Below are positions 7,578 through 14,168 of a DNA stretch of 14,168 bases, piece by piece. How positions within the stretch are numbered: the stretch's first letter is position 1; each line of letters starts with the position of its first letter. Both the position numbers and the translations under genes were made by a program. The notes below the pieces were generated by a model. That model had not been told where the DNA came from. It did no database searches and saw only the letters and a program-made list of their open reading frames with translations. Origin of the DNA: Propionibacteriaceae bacterium (GTDB lineage: Bacteria > Actinomycetota > Actinomycetes > Propionibacteriales > Propionibacteriaceae); assembly GCA_003153855.1 (NCBI GenBank), contig PMBM01000140.1, forward strand, positions 1 through 14,168, given 5' to 3'.

Positions 7578-8944
7578 ACGACGCCGACAAGGGCTGGCAG
7601 AGCCTGCTCCCCGACGGGCTCGAGAAGTGGCTTCGCAACCGGAAGGGCGACGACGACACCACCGGGCCGGGCGTCGAATGGCGCCCGAACGCGGGAGCGG
7701 CTGCGCCCGGAGTGTCGTCGCCGGACCCGTCGCTGCACTACGAGCCGCCGGGCGTTGAGTGGTCCCCCGCCCCGGTCGAGAAGTGCCCCGCGTGCGGTGC
7801 TGAGTTCCCCGATGCGTACACGCCCGGTACGAGCCAGTACTGCGCCCAGTGCGGTGCGGCGCGGCCCGCGTCGGCCGAGGCGGCAGCGACCCTGCGAAGC
7901 CTCGACCCGGATGCCGTCATGGCTCCCCCACGCCCGTGCGTACAGTGCGGCGGCGCGGTCGACTCCGACGCGTACTGCACGGTGTGCGGCTTCAAGGCGG
8001 CCAGCGAGCGTGACCACTACCGCGAGGAGCCGGCTCCTTGGGTGGCCGGCGTCTGCGACCGCGGCCTCAAGCACACACGCAACGAGGACGCGCTCGCGTT
8101 GGCGGCGAGCCAGGAACCGGGCGAGCGAGCCGTACTGGTCGTCTGCGACGGCGTGTCCAGCTCGATCGACTCCGACGTCGCGTCCCTGGCCGCTGCCGAG
8201 GCCGCGCGCGACCTGCTGTGGGCCGACCCGGTGCCTGCCGCCGGCACACCACCTCGGCTCCCCGACGCCGCGGTGGCCGCCAACGAGGCCGTCGTACGGA
8301 CGACGGACCCCGCCAGCGAGAACGCCGCATCGGCGACCTTCGTGGTGGCGGTGCTGTCGAAGGGCCATCTGTCCTACGCCAACCTGGGCGACTCCAGGGC
8401 GTACTGGCTGCCGGATGCCGGCGATGCTGTACTCCTCACGCGCGACGACTCCATGGCCGAGGCCAGGATCGAGATGGGTGTCCCCCGGGACGTCGCCGAG
8501 AACGGCCCCGGTGCCCACGCGATCACGAAGTGGCTCGGTCGCGACGCCCCCGACATCACCCCGCGTACAGGCAAGCTCGAGGTCGGCGACGGCTGGCTCG
8601 TGGTCTGTACGGACGGGCTGTGGAACTACGCGTCCACCCCAGCAGAGATCCGTACGCTGCTCGACGCCGGCCTCGCGGCCTCCCCGGCCACACTGACCGA
8701 CCTCTGCGAGCACATGACCGCCTGGGCGAACTCCCAGGGCGGCAAGGACAACATCACGGTCACGCTCGCGCGCTTGGGGGACCTTCCGACTGCGGCGGTC
8801 GCCACACCGACGTCGGCAACCGAGCCGGATCCGGCGGACGCGACCATTGCGGAGGTCCCGCCAGGACCCGCCGGTGCGGCCGCACCCGAGTCGTCGAGAG
8901 GTCAGGACACGCCGCCGGTGGGACTCCAGCCGAGCACTTCCTGA
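7574..8944 (+). CDS. PP2C-family protein serine/threonine phosphatase with N-terminal zinc ribbons
   Basis: 456 residues from a GTG overlapping the kinase stop by four bases, with GGAG (7564-7567) six bases upstream. The frame stays open far upstream, but that part is antisense-free shadow inside the kinase gene, so the overlap start is preferred. Residues 1-69 are linker containing a repeated PGVEW motif (32-36, 59-63). Two Cys4 sites follow (71/74/90/93 and 122/125/135/138). The phosphatase domain spans about 155-402 with the metal-binding motifs intact: TRNEDA (168-173), VVCDGVSS (189-196), NLGDSRAY (270-277), CTDGLW (345-350), GGKDNITV (389-396). PP2C enzymes use two metal ions to remove phosphate from Ser/Thr. 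The C-terminal 55 residues are disordered, with no membrane segment, so unlike PstP it should be soluble. Its coupling to the kinase makes it the likely opposing enzyme for the same substrates. Confidence 0.95.
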   Translation: MNDADKGWQSLLPDGLEKWLRNRKGDDDTTGPGVEWRPNAGAAAPGVSSPDPSLHYEPPGVEWSPAPVEKCPACGAEFPDAYTPGTSQYCAQCGAARPASAEAAATLRSLDPDAVMAPPRPCVQCGGAVDSDAYCTVCGFKAASERDHYREEPAPWVAGVCDRGLKHTRNEDALALAASQEPGERAVLVVCDGVSSSIDSDVASLAAAEAARDLLWADPVPAAGTPPRLPDAAVAANEAVVRTTDPASENAASATFVVAVLSKGHLSYANLGDSRAYWLPDAGDAVLLTRDDSMAEARIEMGVPRDVAENGPGAHAITKWLGRDAPDITPRTGKLEVGDGWLVVCTDGLWNYASTPAEIRTLLDAGLAASPATLTDLCEHMTAWANSQGGKDNITVTLARLGDLPTAAVATPTSATEPDPADATIAEVPPGPAGAAAPESSRGQDTPPVGLQPSTS

Positions 8945-9005
8945 CTCCTCGCCGAGTCCGTGCTGGACACGCCCACCGGCGCGAGAATCCCCAAGGGGCG
9001 TTGCA

Positions 9006-9093
9006 GGTTTAACAAGGGATGTCGTGAAACCTGCACTCCCCACACCAGATTTGGTGTGGGGAGTGCAGGTTTGGGCACGTCCCTTGGGAAACC
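9006..9093. terminator. 88-base palindrome, probable bidirectional terminator or dispersed repeat
   Basis: Arms 9006-9047 and 9052-9093 pair around a four-base loop (GATT); 35 of 42 positions match, and the inner 21 pairs (9027-9047 with 9052-9072) are perfect. Mismatches cluster in the middle of each arm. Sub-motifs recur: GCAGGTTT at 9003-9010, 9065-9072 and inverted at 9027-9034; CAAGGG(A/G)(C/T)GT at 8992-9001, 9013-9022 and inverted at 9077-9086. There is no U-tract, so classic Rho-independent termination is unproven; high-GC actinobacterial terminators often lack one. The arm length and mosaic build are more than termination requires. Confidence 0.75.
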
Positions 9094-9125
9094 GACACCC
9101 GACTGCCGCGAGCTGGATAGACAAC

Positions 9126-9179
9126 GAGTGGCGAGGATCCCACCGTCTCTGGGCCAGGGACGGTGGGATCTCGCCACTC
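9126..9179. terminator. second stem-loop between convergent genes, probable bidirectional terminator
   Basis: Bases 9126-9147 pair with 9159-9179 (21 pairs, one bulged G) around an 11-base loop. It lies 11 bases beyond the aldo/keto reductase stop and so fits as that operon's terminator, and as a back-up for the opposing operon. No U-tract on either strand. Confidence 0.7.
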
Positions 9180-9190
9180 CGTGGTTCAGG

Positions 9191-10201
9191 TCAGACCGGA
9201 CGTACCTTCGGCGAGTTCGCCTTGGTCATGCCCGGGTCGCGGACGACGACGTCGCCCAGGGCCTCGTCGATCCTCGCCATCGCCTCCGGCGAGATGACGA
9301 CACCGGACGCGGCCACGTTCTCCGCGACCTGCTCCGGACGTGACGCGCCGATGATCGCGCAGGCGAGGTTCTCGTTCTGGAGCACCCAGGCGACGGCCAG
9401 CTGAGCCATGCTCAGACCGAGCGCGTTCGCGATCGGCTTGAGCAGCTGCACTCGTCCCAGCACCTGAGAGTTCATGAAGCGCGAGATCATCTGCGCGCCG
9501 CCCTTGTCGTCGGTCGCGCGCGACCCCTCGGGCAGAGCAGCCCCGGGCACGTACTTGCCCGTCAGCACGCCCTGAGCCACCGGAGACCAGACGATCTGGG
9601 AGATCCCCAGCTCCTTGCTCGTCGGCACGACCTCGGCCTCGATGACGCGCCACAGCATCGAGTACTGGGGCTGGTTCGAGATCAGCTGGAAGCCGAGCTG
9701 CTTCGCCAGGGCGTGGCCGTCGCGGAGCTGGTCGGCGCTCCACTCGCTGACGCCGATGTACAGAGCCTTGCCGGCCCGTACGACATCGGCGAACGCCTGC
9801 ATCGTCTCCTCGAGCGGCGTCTCGGTGTCGTACCGGTGCGCCTGGTACAGGTCGACGTAGTCGGTGCCGAGGCGCTTCAGGGAGCCGTTGATCGACTCCA
9901 TGATGTGCTTGCGCGACAGTCCGGAGTCGTTGGGACCCTTGGGGCCTGTCGGCCAGTACACCTTGGTGAAGATCTCGAGCGACTCGCGCCGCTCCCCCGC
10001 CAGAGCGTCGCCGAGTACGGACTCGGCGACGGTGTTCGCGTACGCGTCGGCCGTGTCGAACGTCGTGATGCCCGCGTCCAGCGCTGCCCGTACGCACAGG
10101 GTCGCCGTGTCGTTCTCGACCTGCGACCCGTGGGTCAGCCAGTTGCCGTAGCAGATCTCCGAGACCTTGAGGCCGGAGTCACCGAGGTAACGGAACCTCA
10201 T
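9191..10201 (-). CDS. aldo/keto reductase, Kv-beta/YghZ-like subgroup
   Basis: 336 residues, cytosolic NADPH-dependent oxidoreductase of the (beta/alpha)8 aldo/keto reductase superfamily, reducing aldehydes or ketones; the substrate cannot be read from sequence. The catalytic tetrad is visible: Asp49 and Tyr54 in TFDTADAY, Lys80 in IFTKVYW, His122 in YQAHRYD. The start MRFRYLGDSGLKVSEI and the length are typical of the group related to potassium channel beta subunits, and SNQPQYSML (195-203) and IGASRPEQV (284-292) match the family's cofactor-side motifs. Its ATG overlaps the stop of the DivIVA-like gene by four bases (ATGA), so it is the last gene of the - strand unit. A metabolic reductase coupled to two coiled-coil genes is unexpected; a redox or detoxification role linked to the stress genes nearby is only a guess. 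Confidence 0.95.
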   Translation of the reverse strand: MRFRYLGDSGLKVSEICYGNWLTHGSQVENDTATLCVRAALDAGITTFDTADAYANTVAESVLGDALAGERRESLEIFTKVYWPTGPKGPNDSGLSRKHIMESINGSLKRLGTDYVDLYQAHRYDTETPLEETMQAFADVVRAGKALYIGVSEWSADQLRDGHALAKQLGFQLISNQPQYSMLWRVIEAEVVPTSKELGISQIVWSPVAQGVLTGKYVPGAALPEGSRATDDKGGAQMISRFMNSQVLGRVQLLKPIANALGLSMAQLAVAWVLQNENLACAIIGASRPEQVAENVAASGVVISPEAMARIDEALGDVVVRDPGMTKANSPKVRPV

Positions 10202-11346
10202 GCGTGCACGTTCTTCGCGGCCTCGGCCGTGGGCTCCTCGACTTCGGCATCTTCTGCCTCGTCGTCCTCGTACTCCTCTTCGTCGTCCTCGTCGTACTCG
10301 TCCTCGTCGTCGTACTCGTCCTCGTCGGCGTCGTCCTCGCCCTCCTCGGGAGCCTCGGCGACGTCCTCGACCGGCTCAGCAGGAACCGTCCCGGTCAGCG
10401 CGGCCGCGACCTCGGGCTCGGCGAACGGGTTCCCGATCGACGAGCCGCCCAGCGTGGCGAGCATCTGCCGTACGTTCGTGAGCTGAGCGGTGATCGAGTC
10501 GCGACGCGACGTGGCGGCCTGCAGCTCGCGCTCGGTCTCGCGGCGTACCTTCTCCGCGTTCGCCTTGGCGCTGGTGACGTGCTGCGCGGCCTCCTCGTGC
10601 GCGGCCTTGAGGTGCGCATCGGCCTGAGCGCGTGCCTCGGCGAGCGTGCGCTCGGCCTCCGCCTCGCTGGCCGTCTGGCGCTCCCGTGCGATGTTCATCG
10701 CGTTCTCGTGGGCCTGCATGGCGACCGTGAACTCGGCGGCGGACTTGTCCCGGCGATCGGCCAGCGTCTTCTCGAAGTCGGCAGCCGCAGCTGCGGCGCG
10801 GGCGCGCTGATGCTCGTACACGGCCTCGGCCTCTTCGCGACGGGTGGTCGCCTCGCGGTCGGCGTTGTCGAGGATCTCGTCGGCCTGTGCGCGGGCAGCC
10901 TCGACGATCTTGGCGGCGTCGGCGTCGGCCTTGTTCCGAGTCTCGGCGGCGTAGCGGTCGGCGGAGGTCCGCGCCTGCTCGGCGGCGGCCGTCGAGTCCT
11001 TCGTCAGCGAGTCCGCCTCGGCCTTCGCCTTGTTGACGAGGTCTTTGGCCTCGTCGTTGGCGAGCGAGAGGATCTTGCCGACCCGAGTGCCGAAGTCGGA
11101 GAACGTCGGCTGCGCAGCCTGCGCCTGCTCGGACGCGAGGAGCGCGGAGCGCCCCTTCTCGGCGTTGAGGCCCTCCTCGAGAGCGGCCACCTGGGTCTGG
11201 AGCTTCGTCACGTTGACGCCATGGGTGGCGGCCTCGGACCGAGCCTGATCGAGCGCCTTGCGCAGGTCGCCCAGCGCCTTGTCGACCTCATTGGGCTCGT
11301 AGCCGCGCATGACCGTGCGGAAAGCGGGGTTCACCTGGGACATCAT
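10198..11346 (-). CDS. DivIVA-like coiled-coil protein with acidic C-terminal tail
   Basis: 382 residues, no membrane segment. The N-terminus (FRTVMRGYEPNEVDKALGDL, 9-28) has the pattern of the DivIVA lipid-binding domain (F..V.RGY...EVD..L..L). A coiled coil runs from about 30 to 297, including FGTRVGKILSLANDEA (85-100), a segment I recall from actinobacterial DivIVA/Scy/FilP-like proteins. It ends with RRDSITAQL (281-289), a linker, and a tail in which 31 of residues 331-371 are Asp or Glu. DivIVA-type proteins sit at curved membrane near poles and septa and organise growth; a similar scaffolding role is likely but inferred. Two ATGs are adjacent at the start: the first overlaps the upstream stop (ATGA), while the second is better spaced from GGAAGAGG (11348-11355), so the true start may be 11343. 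It is coupled at both ends to its neighbours. Confidence 0.85.
   Translation of the reverse strand: MMSQVNPAFRTVMRGYEPNEVDKALGDLRKALDQARSEAATHGVNVTKLQTQVAALEEGLNAEKGRSALLASEQAQAAQPTFSDFGTRVGKILSLANDEAKDLVNKAKAEADSLTKDSTAAAEQARTSADRYAAETRNKADADAAKIVEAARAQADEILDNADREATTRREEAEAVYEHQRARAAAAAADFEKTLADRRDKSAAEFTVAMQAHENAMNIARERQTASEAEAERTLAEARAQADAHLKAAHEEAAQHVTSAKANAEKVRRETERELQAATSRRDSITAQLTNVRQMLATLGGSSIGNPFAEPEVAAALTGTVPAEPVEDVAEAPEEGEDDADEDEYDDEDEYDEDDEEEYEDDEAEDAEVEEPTAEAAKNVHA
10234..10356 (-). repeat. low-complexity tract encoding the acidic tail
   Basis: Plus-strand TCG/TCC/GTA-type triplets repeat across this stretch, encoding Asp/Glu runs with spaced Tyr (the pattern DEDEY-DDEDEY). The triplet repeats could change length by slippage without shifting frame, and the tail resembles acidic segments that mimic nucleic acid or bind cations. 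Confidence 0.7.
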
Positions 11347-12866
11347 TCCTCTTCCATGGAGTACTGACTTGCTGTCGTCGTGCGGGTTCCGGGTTCGTCA
11401 GGGACGGCGAGCGCCTCGATGACGCCGGAGAGGTGGCCTAGTTGTTCGTTGATGTCGTCGCGACGCCGCGCAAGCGTGGCGACTTCTGCGCGCGCCTTGT
11501 CGAGCTGTGCGCGCGCCTCCGTACGAGCCTGGTCGGCGTCGATCCTCGCCTTGGCGAGCATCGCGATCGCCTCTTCCCGCGTCGCGCGGACGGACTCGTA
11601 CGTCTCTCGCTGGAGCGCCTCGAGGTCTGCGGCGGCCCGTTCCCGGATGAGCTTGGCGCCCGACTCGGCGTCAGCCAGGCGGCGCTTGGCGCGCTCCTCC
11701 TGGGCCTGCGCCTCGGAGCGTGCGGTCTCCAGCAGCCGCTGCGCCTCCTCCTCGGCGCGCTGGCGCGTCTGTACAGCGTCCTTCTCGGCGGCGTCCAGCA
11801 GCGCGTGGGCGCGAGCCTGTACGTCCTCGGCAGTCGCCTGGGCCTCGGACACGACGGCCCGACCGCGATGGTCCGCAGACGTGAGCAGCATCTGCGTGTG
11901 CTCGCGCACCGTCCGTACGTGGTCGGTGAGCTGCTGGTGGTGCTGCTTGGCGACGGCCTCGGTCTCGGCCTGCGCGGTCGCCTTGAGCTCGGCCATCGCC
12001 TGCTGGGTCCACTCCATGTGGGCTGCCGCTGACGCCAGCTGCTCCTCGGCCGCGCTGTGGGCCTTGGCGAGGAGGTCGTCGTGCTCGGCCTGAGCAGCGG
12101 CCTGGAGCTTCGCGAGCTCCTCCTCCCACTGCTTCCGCTCGTCGGCGAGCTGCGCCCTCGTCGTCGCGATGTGCGTCTCATGCTCGCTCAAACGCTGAGC
12201 GACCGTGGCCTCGGTCTGGGCATGGGTACGGACGACGTGCTCGTCGAGGTCCCGTCGTCGCCGTGCCTCCTCGGCCTCCCAGGCCTCGGTCTTCGCCTTG
12301 AGGTCGGCATCGACTCCTGCGGCGAACGTGGCGAGGCGGTCCTTGACCTCTTCCACGGCGCGGGCCGCGTTCTCGTGGAGCCCGTCGGAGGTGTTCTTCG
12401 CGTCGGTGAGGATGCGCTCGGCCTCGGAACGTGCCAGGGCGACTACCTCCGCCGAGGTGCGCTCAGCCGTACGGGTGATCAGGCTGGCCTGCGCCGACGC
12501 GTCCTCGAGAAGGGTGACCGCGTCGCGTCGCGCCTCGTCCAGTCGCGCGGTCGCAGCCGTCGCCGCCGCCTCGGCCTGGGCCTGCTTCTCAGCCGCCGTA
12601 CGTACCAGGGTGTCGTTGATGTCCCGATTTCGGGCAAGCTCCGCACGCATCGCTTCCGTGTCGGCCTGGGCTTCGGCCCGCAGCTGATCGGCGAGATTCT
12701 GAGCTTGAGTCAGGATTTCGGTGGCCTGCCGCGTGACCTCGATCCCAGCCGGCTGGACTACCTCCCGCGCAGCATGATCGAGCACCCGTACATGATCCTT
12801 CCCCTCTAGTGGCACCGCAACCTGGGGGCGCCCCAATCCCATGCACTGATCGAGACTTTGGGCCAT
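11343..12866 (-). CDS. long coiled-coil protein, possible cytoskeletal or polarity scaffold
   Basis: 507 residues from the ATG at 12866. Except for about 40 N-terminal and 25 C-terminal residues it is one continuous Ala/Glu/Arg-rich coiled coil (about 45-485), with no membrane segment or enzyme motif. Near the end (467-475) RRRDDINEQL matches the RRD-x-I-x2-QL pattern of the next gene, so the two may be related. Composition resembles actinobacterial FilP/Scy filament proteins that work with DivIVA, but no specific match can be claimed. Start choice: the frame is open to an ATG at 12992, but that would overlap the divergent VWA gene, so 12866 is preferred; 12842 is also possible. None of them has a strong ribosome binding site, so leaderless translation is possible. 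The stop overlaps the next start by four bases (ATGA). Confidence 0.8.
   Translation of the reverse strand: MAQSLDQCMGLGRPQVAVPLEGKDHVRVLDHAAREVVQPAGIEVTRQATEILTQAQNLADQLRAEAQADTEAMRAELARNRDINDTLVRTAAEKQAQAEAAATAATARLDEARRDAVTLLEDASAQASLITRTAERTSAEVVALARSEAERILTDAKNTSDGLHENAARAVEEVKDRLATFAAGVDADLKAKTEAWEAEEARRRRDLDEHVVRTHAQTEATVAQRLSEHETHIATTRAQLADERKQWEEELAKLQAAAQAEHDDLLAKAHSAAEEQLASAAAHMEWTQQAMAELKATAQAETEAVAKQHHQQLTDHVRTVREHTQMLLTSADHRGRAVVSEAQATAEDVQARAHALLDAAEKDAVQTRQRAEEEAQRLLETARSEAQAQEERAKRRLADAESGAKLIRERAAADLEALQRETYESVRATREEAIAMLAKARIDADQARTEARAQLDKARAEVATLARRRDDINEQLGHLSGVIEALAVPDEPGTRTTTASQYSMEEE
11348..11355 (-). promoter_or_regulatory. ribosome binding site of the DivIVA-like gene
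   Basis: GGAAGAGG on the - strand lies within the last codons of the upstream gene. It is one base before the ATG at 11346 and four bases before the ATG at 11343, which slightly favours the second as the working start. Confidence 0.55.
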
Positions 12867-12978
12867 CGTTTTCTCAGCGACACTTGGTGACCGGCCAGAT
12901 CGATCCCCCGAACCGGTACCGTCTGATGTGCACGAGCCTCGTTGCTCCGTCTTTGTGCCCTGCGAGAGAATCGACACC
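12867..12978. promoter_or_regulatory. divergent promoter region
   Basis: 112 bases separate the divergent starts of the coiled-coil operon and the VWA gene, so promoters for both must lie here or within the 5' ends. I could not pick convincing -10/-35 boxes. Two short palindromes are present, GATCGATC (12898-12905) and CGGTACCG (12914-12921); either could be an operator, but such sites also occur by chance. Confidence 0.5.
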
Positions 12979-14168
12979 ATGGCCCAGTTCACGTCGACCG
13001 TCTATCAGAACGAGTTCCTTCCCGACGGCGGCACCGATGTCAACGCGATCGTGACGATCGACTGCGTCGGCGCGGGCGCGGCGGGGCAGACCGGGTCCGG
13101 CGCTGCCGGCGAGGTCATCATCGTCGACACCTCCGGGTCGATGGGCGAGACCAACATGCGGGCCGCGAAGCAGGCCGCCATGGTCGCCGTCGACGCGATC
13201 CTCGACGGCACGTTCTTCGCGATCATCGCCGGCAACCACAAGGCGTACCTCGCGTACCCGATGGTGCAGACCGGCCCCGGCATGGTGCAGATGAACCCGC
13301 AGACCCGGCGCCAGGCCAAGGACGCGATCAGCTTCTTCCGGTCCGACGGCGGCACGGCGATCGGCGCCTGGCTGAACCTCGCCCGCGCCCTGTTCGACTC
13401 GGTGGGGCCGCTGTCGCAGAAGCACGCGATCCTGCTCACCGACGGCGAGAACCACAACGAGACCCCGCAGCAGCTCGATGCGGCGATCCGCAACTGTCTC
13501 GGCCAGTTCCAGGCGGACTGCCGCGGAGTCGGCGTGGACTGGAAGGTCGAGGAGATCCGCAAGATCGCCCAGGCGCTGCTCGGGTCGGTCGACATCATCC
13601 CGTCGGGCATAGACATGCCCGCGGTGTTCGGCGACCTCATGCACAAGGCGATGGGCCGCGGTGTCGCCGACGCCCAGCTGCGGGTCTGGGTGCCGCAGGG
13701 TGCGCAGGTCCTGTTCGTACGTCAGGTGTCCCCCACCGTCGAGGACCTGACGGGCCGCGGGGCACCGATCAACCCTCTGACCCAGTCGTACCCCACGGGT
13801 TCCTGGGGCGACGAGTCCCGCGACTACCACCTCTCCGTACGGCTTCCCGCGAAGGCTGTCGGGCAGGAGCAGCTCGCCGCCCGCGTCCAGCTGAGCCTCG
13901 GGCCGACCGTCGTCACCCAGGGCCTCGTGAAGGCCCGCTGGTCGAACGACGCCTCCCTGACCGCACGGATCAGCCCCGAGGTCGCCCACTACACCGGGCA
14001 GACCGAGCTCGCCGCGGCGATCCAGGAGGGCCTGGCAGCCAAGGCCGCCGGCGACGACCGCACGGCGACGACCAAGCTCGGTCGTGCGATCCAGCTCGCC
14101 GCGCAGACCGGCAACGAGGAAGCCACCTCGAAGCTGCGCAAGGTGGTCGACGTCGAGGACGCCGGCAC
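12979..14168 (+). CDS. von Willebrand factor A domain protein, 3' end cut by window
   Basis: 396 residues are visible and the frame is open at the window end. The ATG is preceded by a weak GAGAG (12964-12968). The VWA domain (about 44-225) has an intact metal-ion-dependent adhesion site: DTSGS (50-54), Thr126 in GGTAIG, and Asp155 in LLTDGEN. A predicted beta-rich region follows (about 230-325; LRVWVPQGAQVLFVRQV, then a conserved-looking PTGSWGDESRDYHLSVRL), then helices (about 341-390) like the end of other cytosolic bacterial VWA proteins. There is no signal peptide or membrane anchor, so it should act inside the cell, probably as a metal-dependent assembly platform. Such proteins often work with an AAA+ partner and occur near TelA and Ter genes; the AAA+ and TelA genes of this window are candidates (inference). 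Confidence 0.92.
   Translation, partial: MAQFTSTVYQNEFLPDGGTDVNAIVTIDCVGAGAAGQTGSGAAGEVIIVDTSGSMGETNMRAAKQAAMVAVDAILDGTFFAIIAGNHKAYLAYPMVQTGPGMVQMNPQTRRQAKDAISFFRSDGGTAIGAWLNLARALFDSVGPLSQKHAILLTDGENHNETPQQLDAAIRNCLGQFQADCRGVGVDWKVEEIRKIAQALLGSVDIIPSGIDMPAVFGDLMHKAMGRGVADAQLRVWVPQGAQVLFVRQVSPTVEDLTGRGAPINPLTQSYPTGSWGDESRDYHLSVRLPAKAVGQEQLAARVQLSLGPTVVTQGLVKARWSNDASLTARISPEVAHYTGQTELAAAIQEGLAAKAAGDDRTATTKLGRAIQLAAQTGNEEATSKLRKVVDVEDAG

Larger units (their letters stand above)
8945..9190. other. non-coding region between convergent genes
   Basis: 246 bases between the PP2C stop and the aldo/keto reductase stop. No credible gene: small open frames on both strands exist only because palindromic DNA reads open both ways. 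It contains the two large palindromes annotated separately, and nothing else that I can identify. Confidence 0.8.

Noticed and set aside
9003..9093. CRISPR-like repeat array
   Set aside because: Repeated motifs are few, mixed in orientation and irregularly spaced, with no cas genes.
8847..9404. Small open frames on both strands running through the palindromes
   Set aside because: Mirror-image peptides arise from palindromic DNA; they overlap known genes and have no convincing start signal.
10204..11367. 387-codon + strand frame with a very hydrophobic start resembling a membrane protein
   Set aside because: The Val/Leu run is just the reverse complement of the Asp/Glu triplets of the acidic tail; the - strand frame has a coherent coiled coil and coupled starts.
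12910..12945. GAAC...GTT pair resembling an ECF/SigH-type stress promoter
   Set aside because: The spacing is about 27 bases, far from the 16-19 expected.
12867..12992. Start of the long coiled-coil gene at 12992
   Set aside because: It would cover the whole divergent promoter region and overlap the VWA start; the added residues are low-quality and non-helical.
12874..13989. 371-codon - strand frame over the VWA gene
   Set aside because: It is antisense to the intact VWA domain and carries no recognisable domain.

Overview
The window is high-GC DNA with GTG and ATG starts, TGA stops throughout, and strong G/C preference at third codon positions. Together with a PknG-type kinase, a DivIVA-like coiled-coil protein and a TelA protein, this points to an actinobacterium (Actinomycetota). 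A Nocardioidaceae/Propionibacteriales member is my best guess from general impression, not a demonstrated assignment. No rRNA, tRNA, CRISPR array, insertion sequence or phage gene was found.

Region 1 (1-8944, + strand) is one tight seven-gene transcription unit whose promoter lies upstream of the window: the 3' end of a TelA-family gene, a small helical protein, a CbbX/SpoVK-type AAA+ ATPase with a long N-terminal extension, a four-helix membrane protein shaped like a receptor, a cytosolic helical protein, a PknG-type Ser/Thr kinase, and a PP2C phosphatase. Gaps are 5 to 19 bases, and three junctions are four-base GTGA overlaps, so the proteins are probably made in coordinated amounts. Kinase and phosphatase both carry N-terminal zinc-ribbon segments. 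The layout suggests a phosphorylation-based signalling system: membrane sensor, kinase, opposing phosphatase, and AAA+/TelA effectors.

Region 2 (8945-9190) is non-coding, between convergent genes. It holds two large palindromes, the first with 42-base arms, probably acting as a bidirectional terminator and possibly belonging to a dispersed repeat family.

Region 3 (9191-12866, - strand) is a three-gene unit read right to left: a long coiled-coil protein, a DivIVA-like coiled-coil protein with a very acidic tail, and an aldo/keto reductase. Both junctions are four-base ATGA overlaps.

Region 4 (12867-14168) is a 112-base divergent promoter region followed by a + strand gene for a von Willebrand factor A domain protein with an intact MIDAS, cut off by the window end. 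VWA, TelA and AAA+ families recur together in bacterial stress-response neighbourhoods, so this gene is probably functionally tied to region 1.

Across all genes there is a compositional oddity: the rare valine codon GTA was seen only when followed by C, because the tetranucleotide GTAC is used very often.
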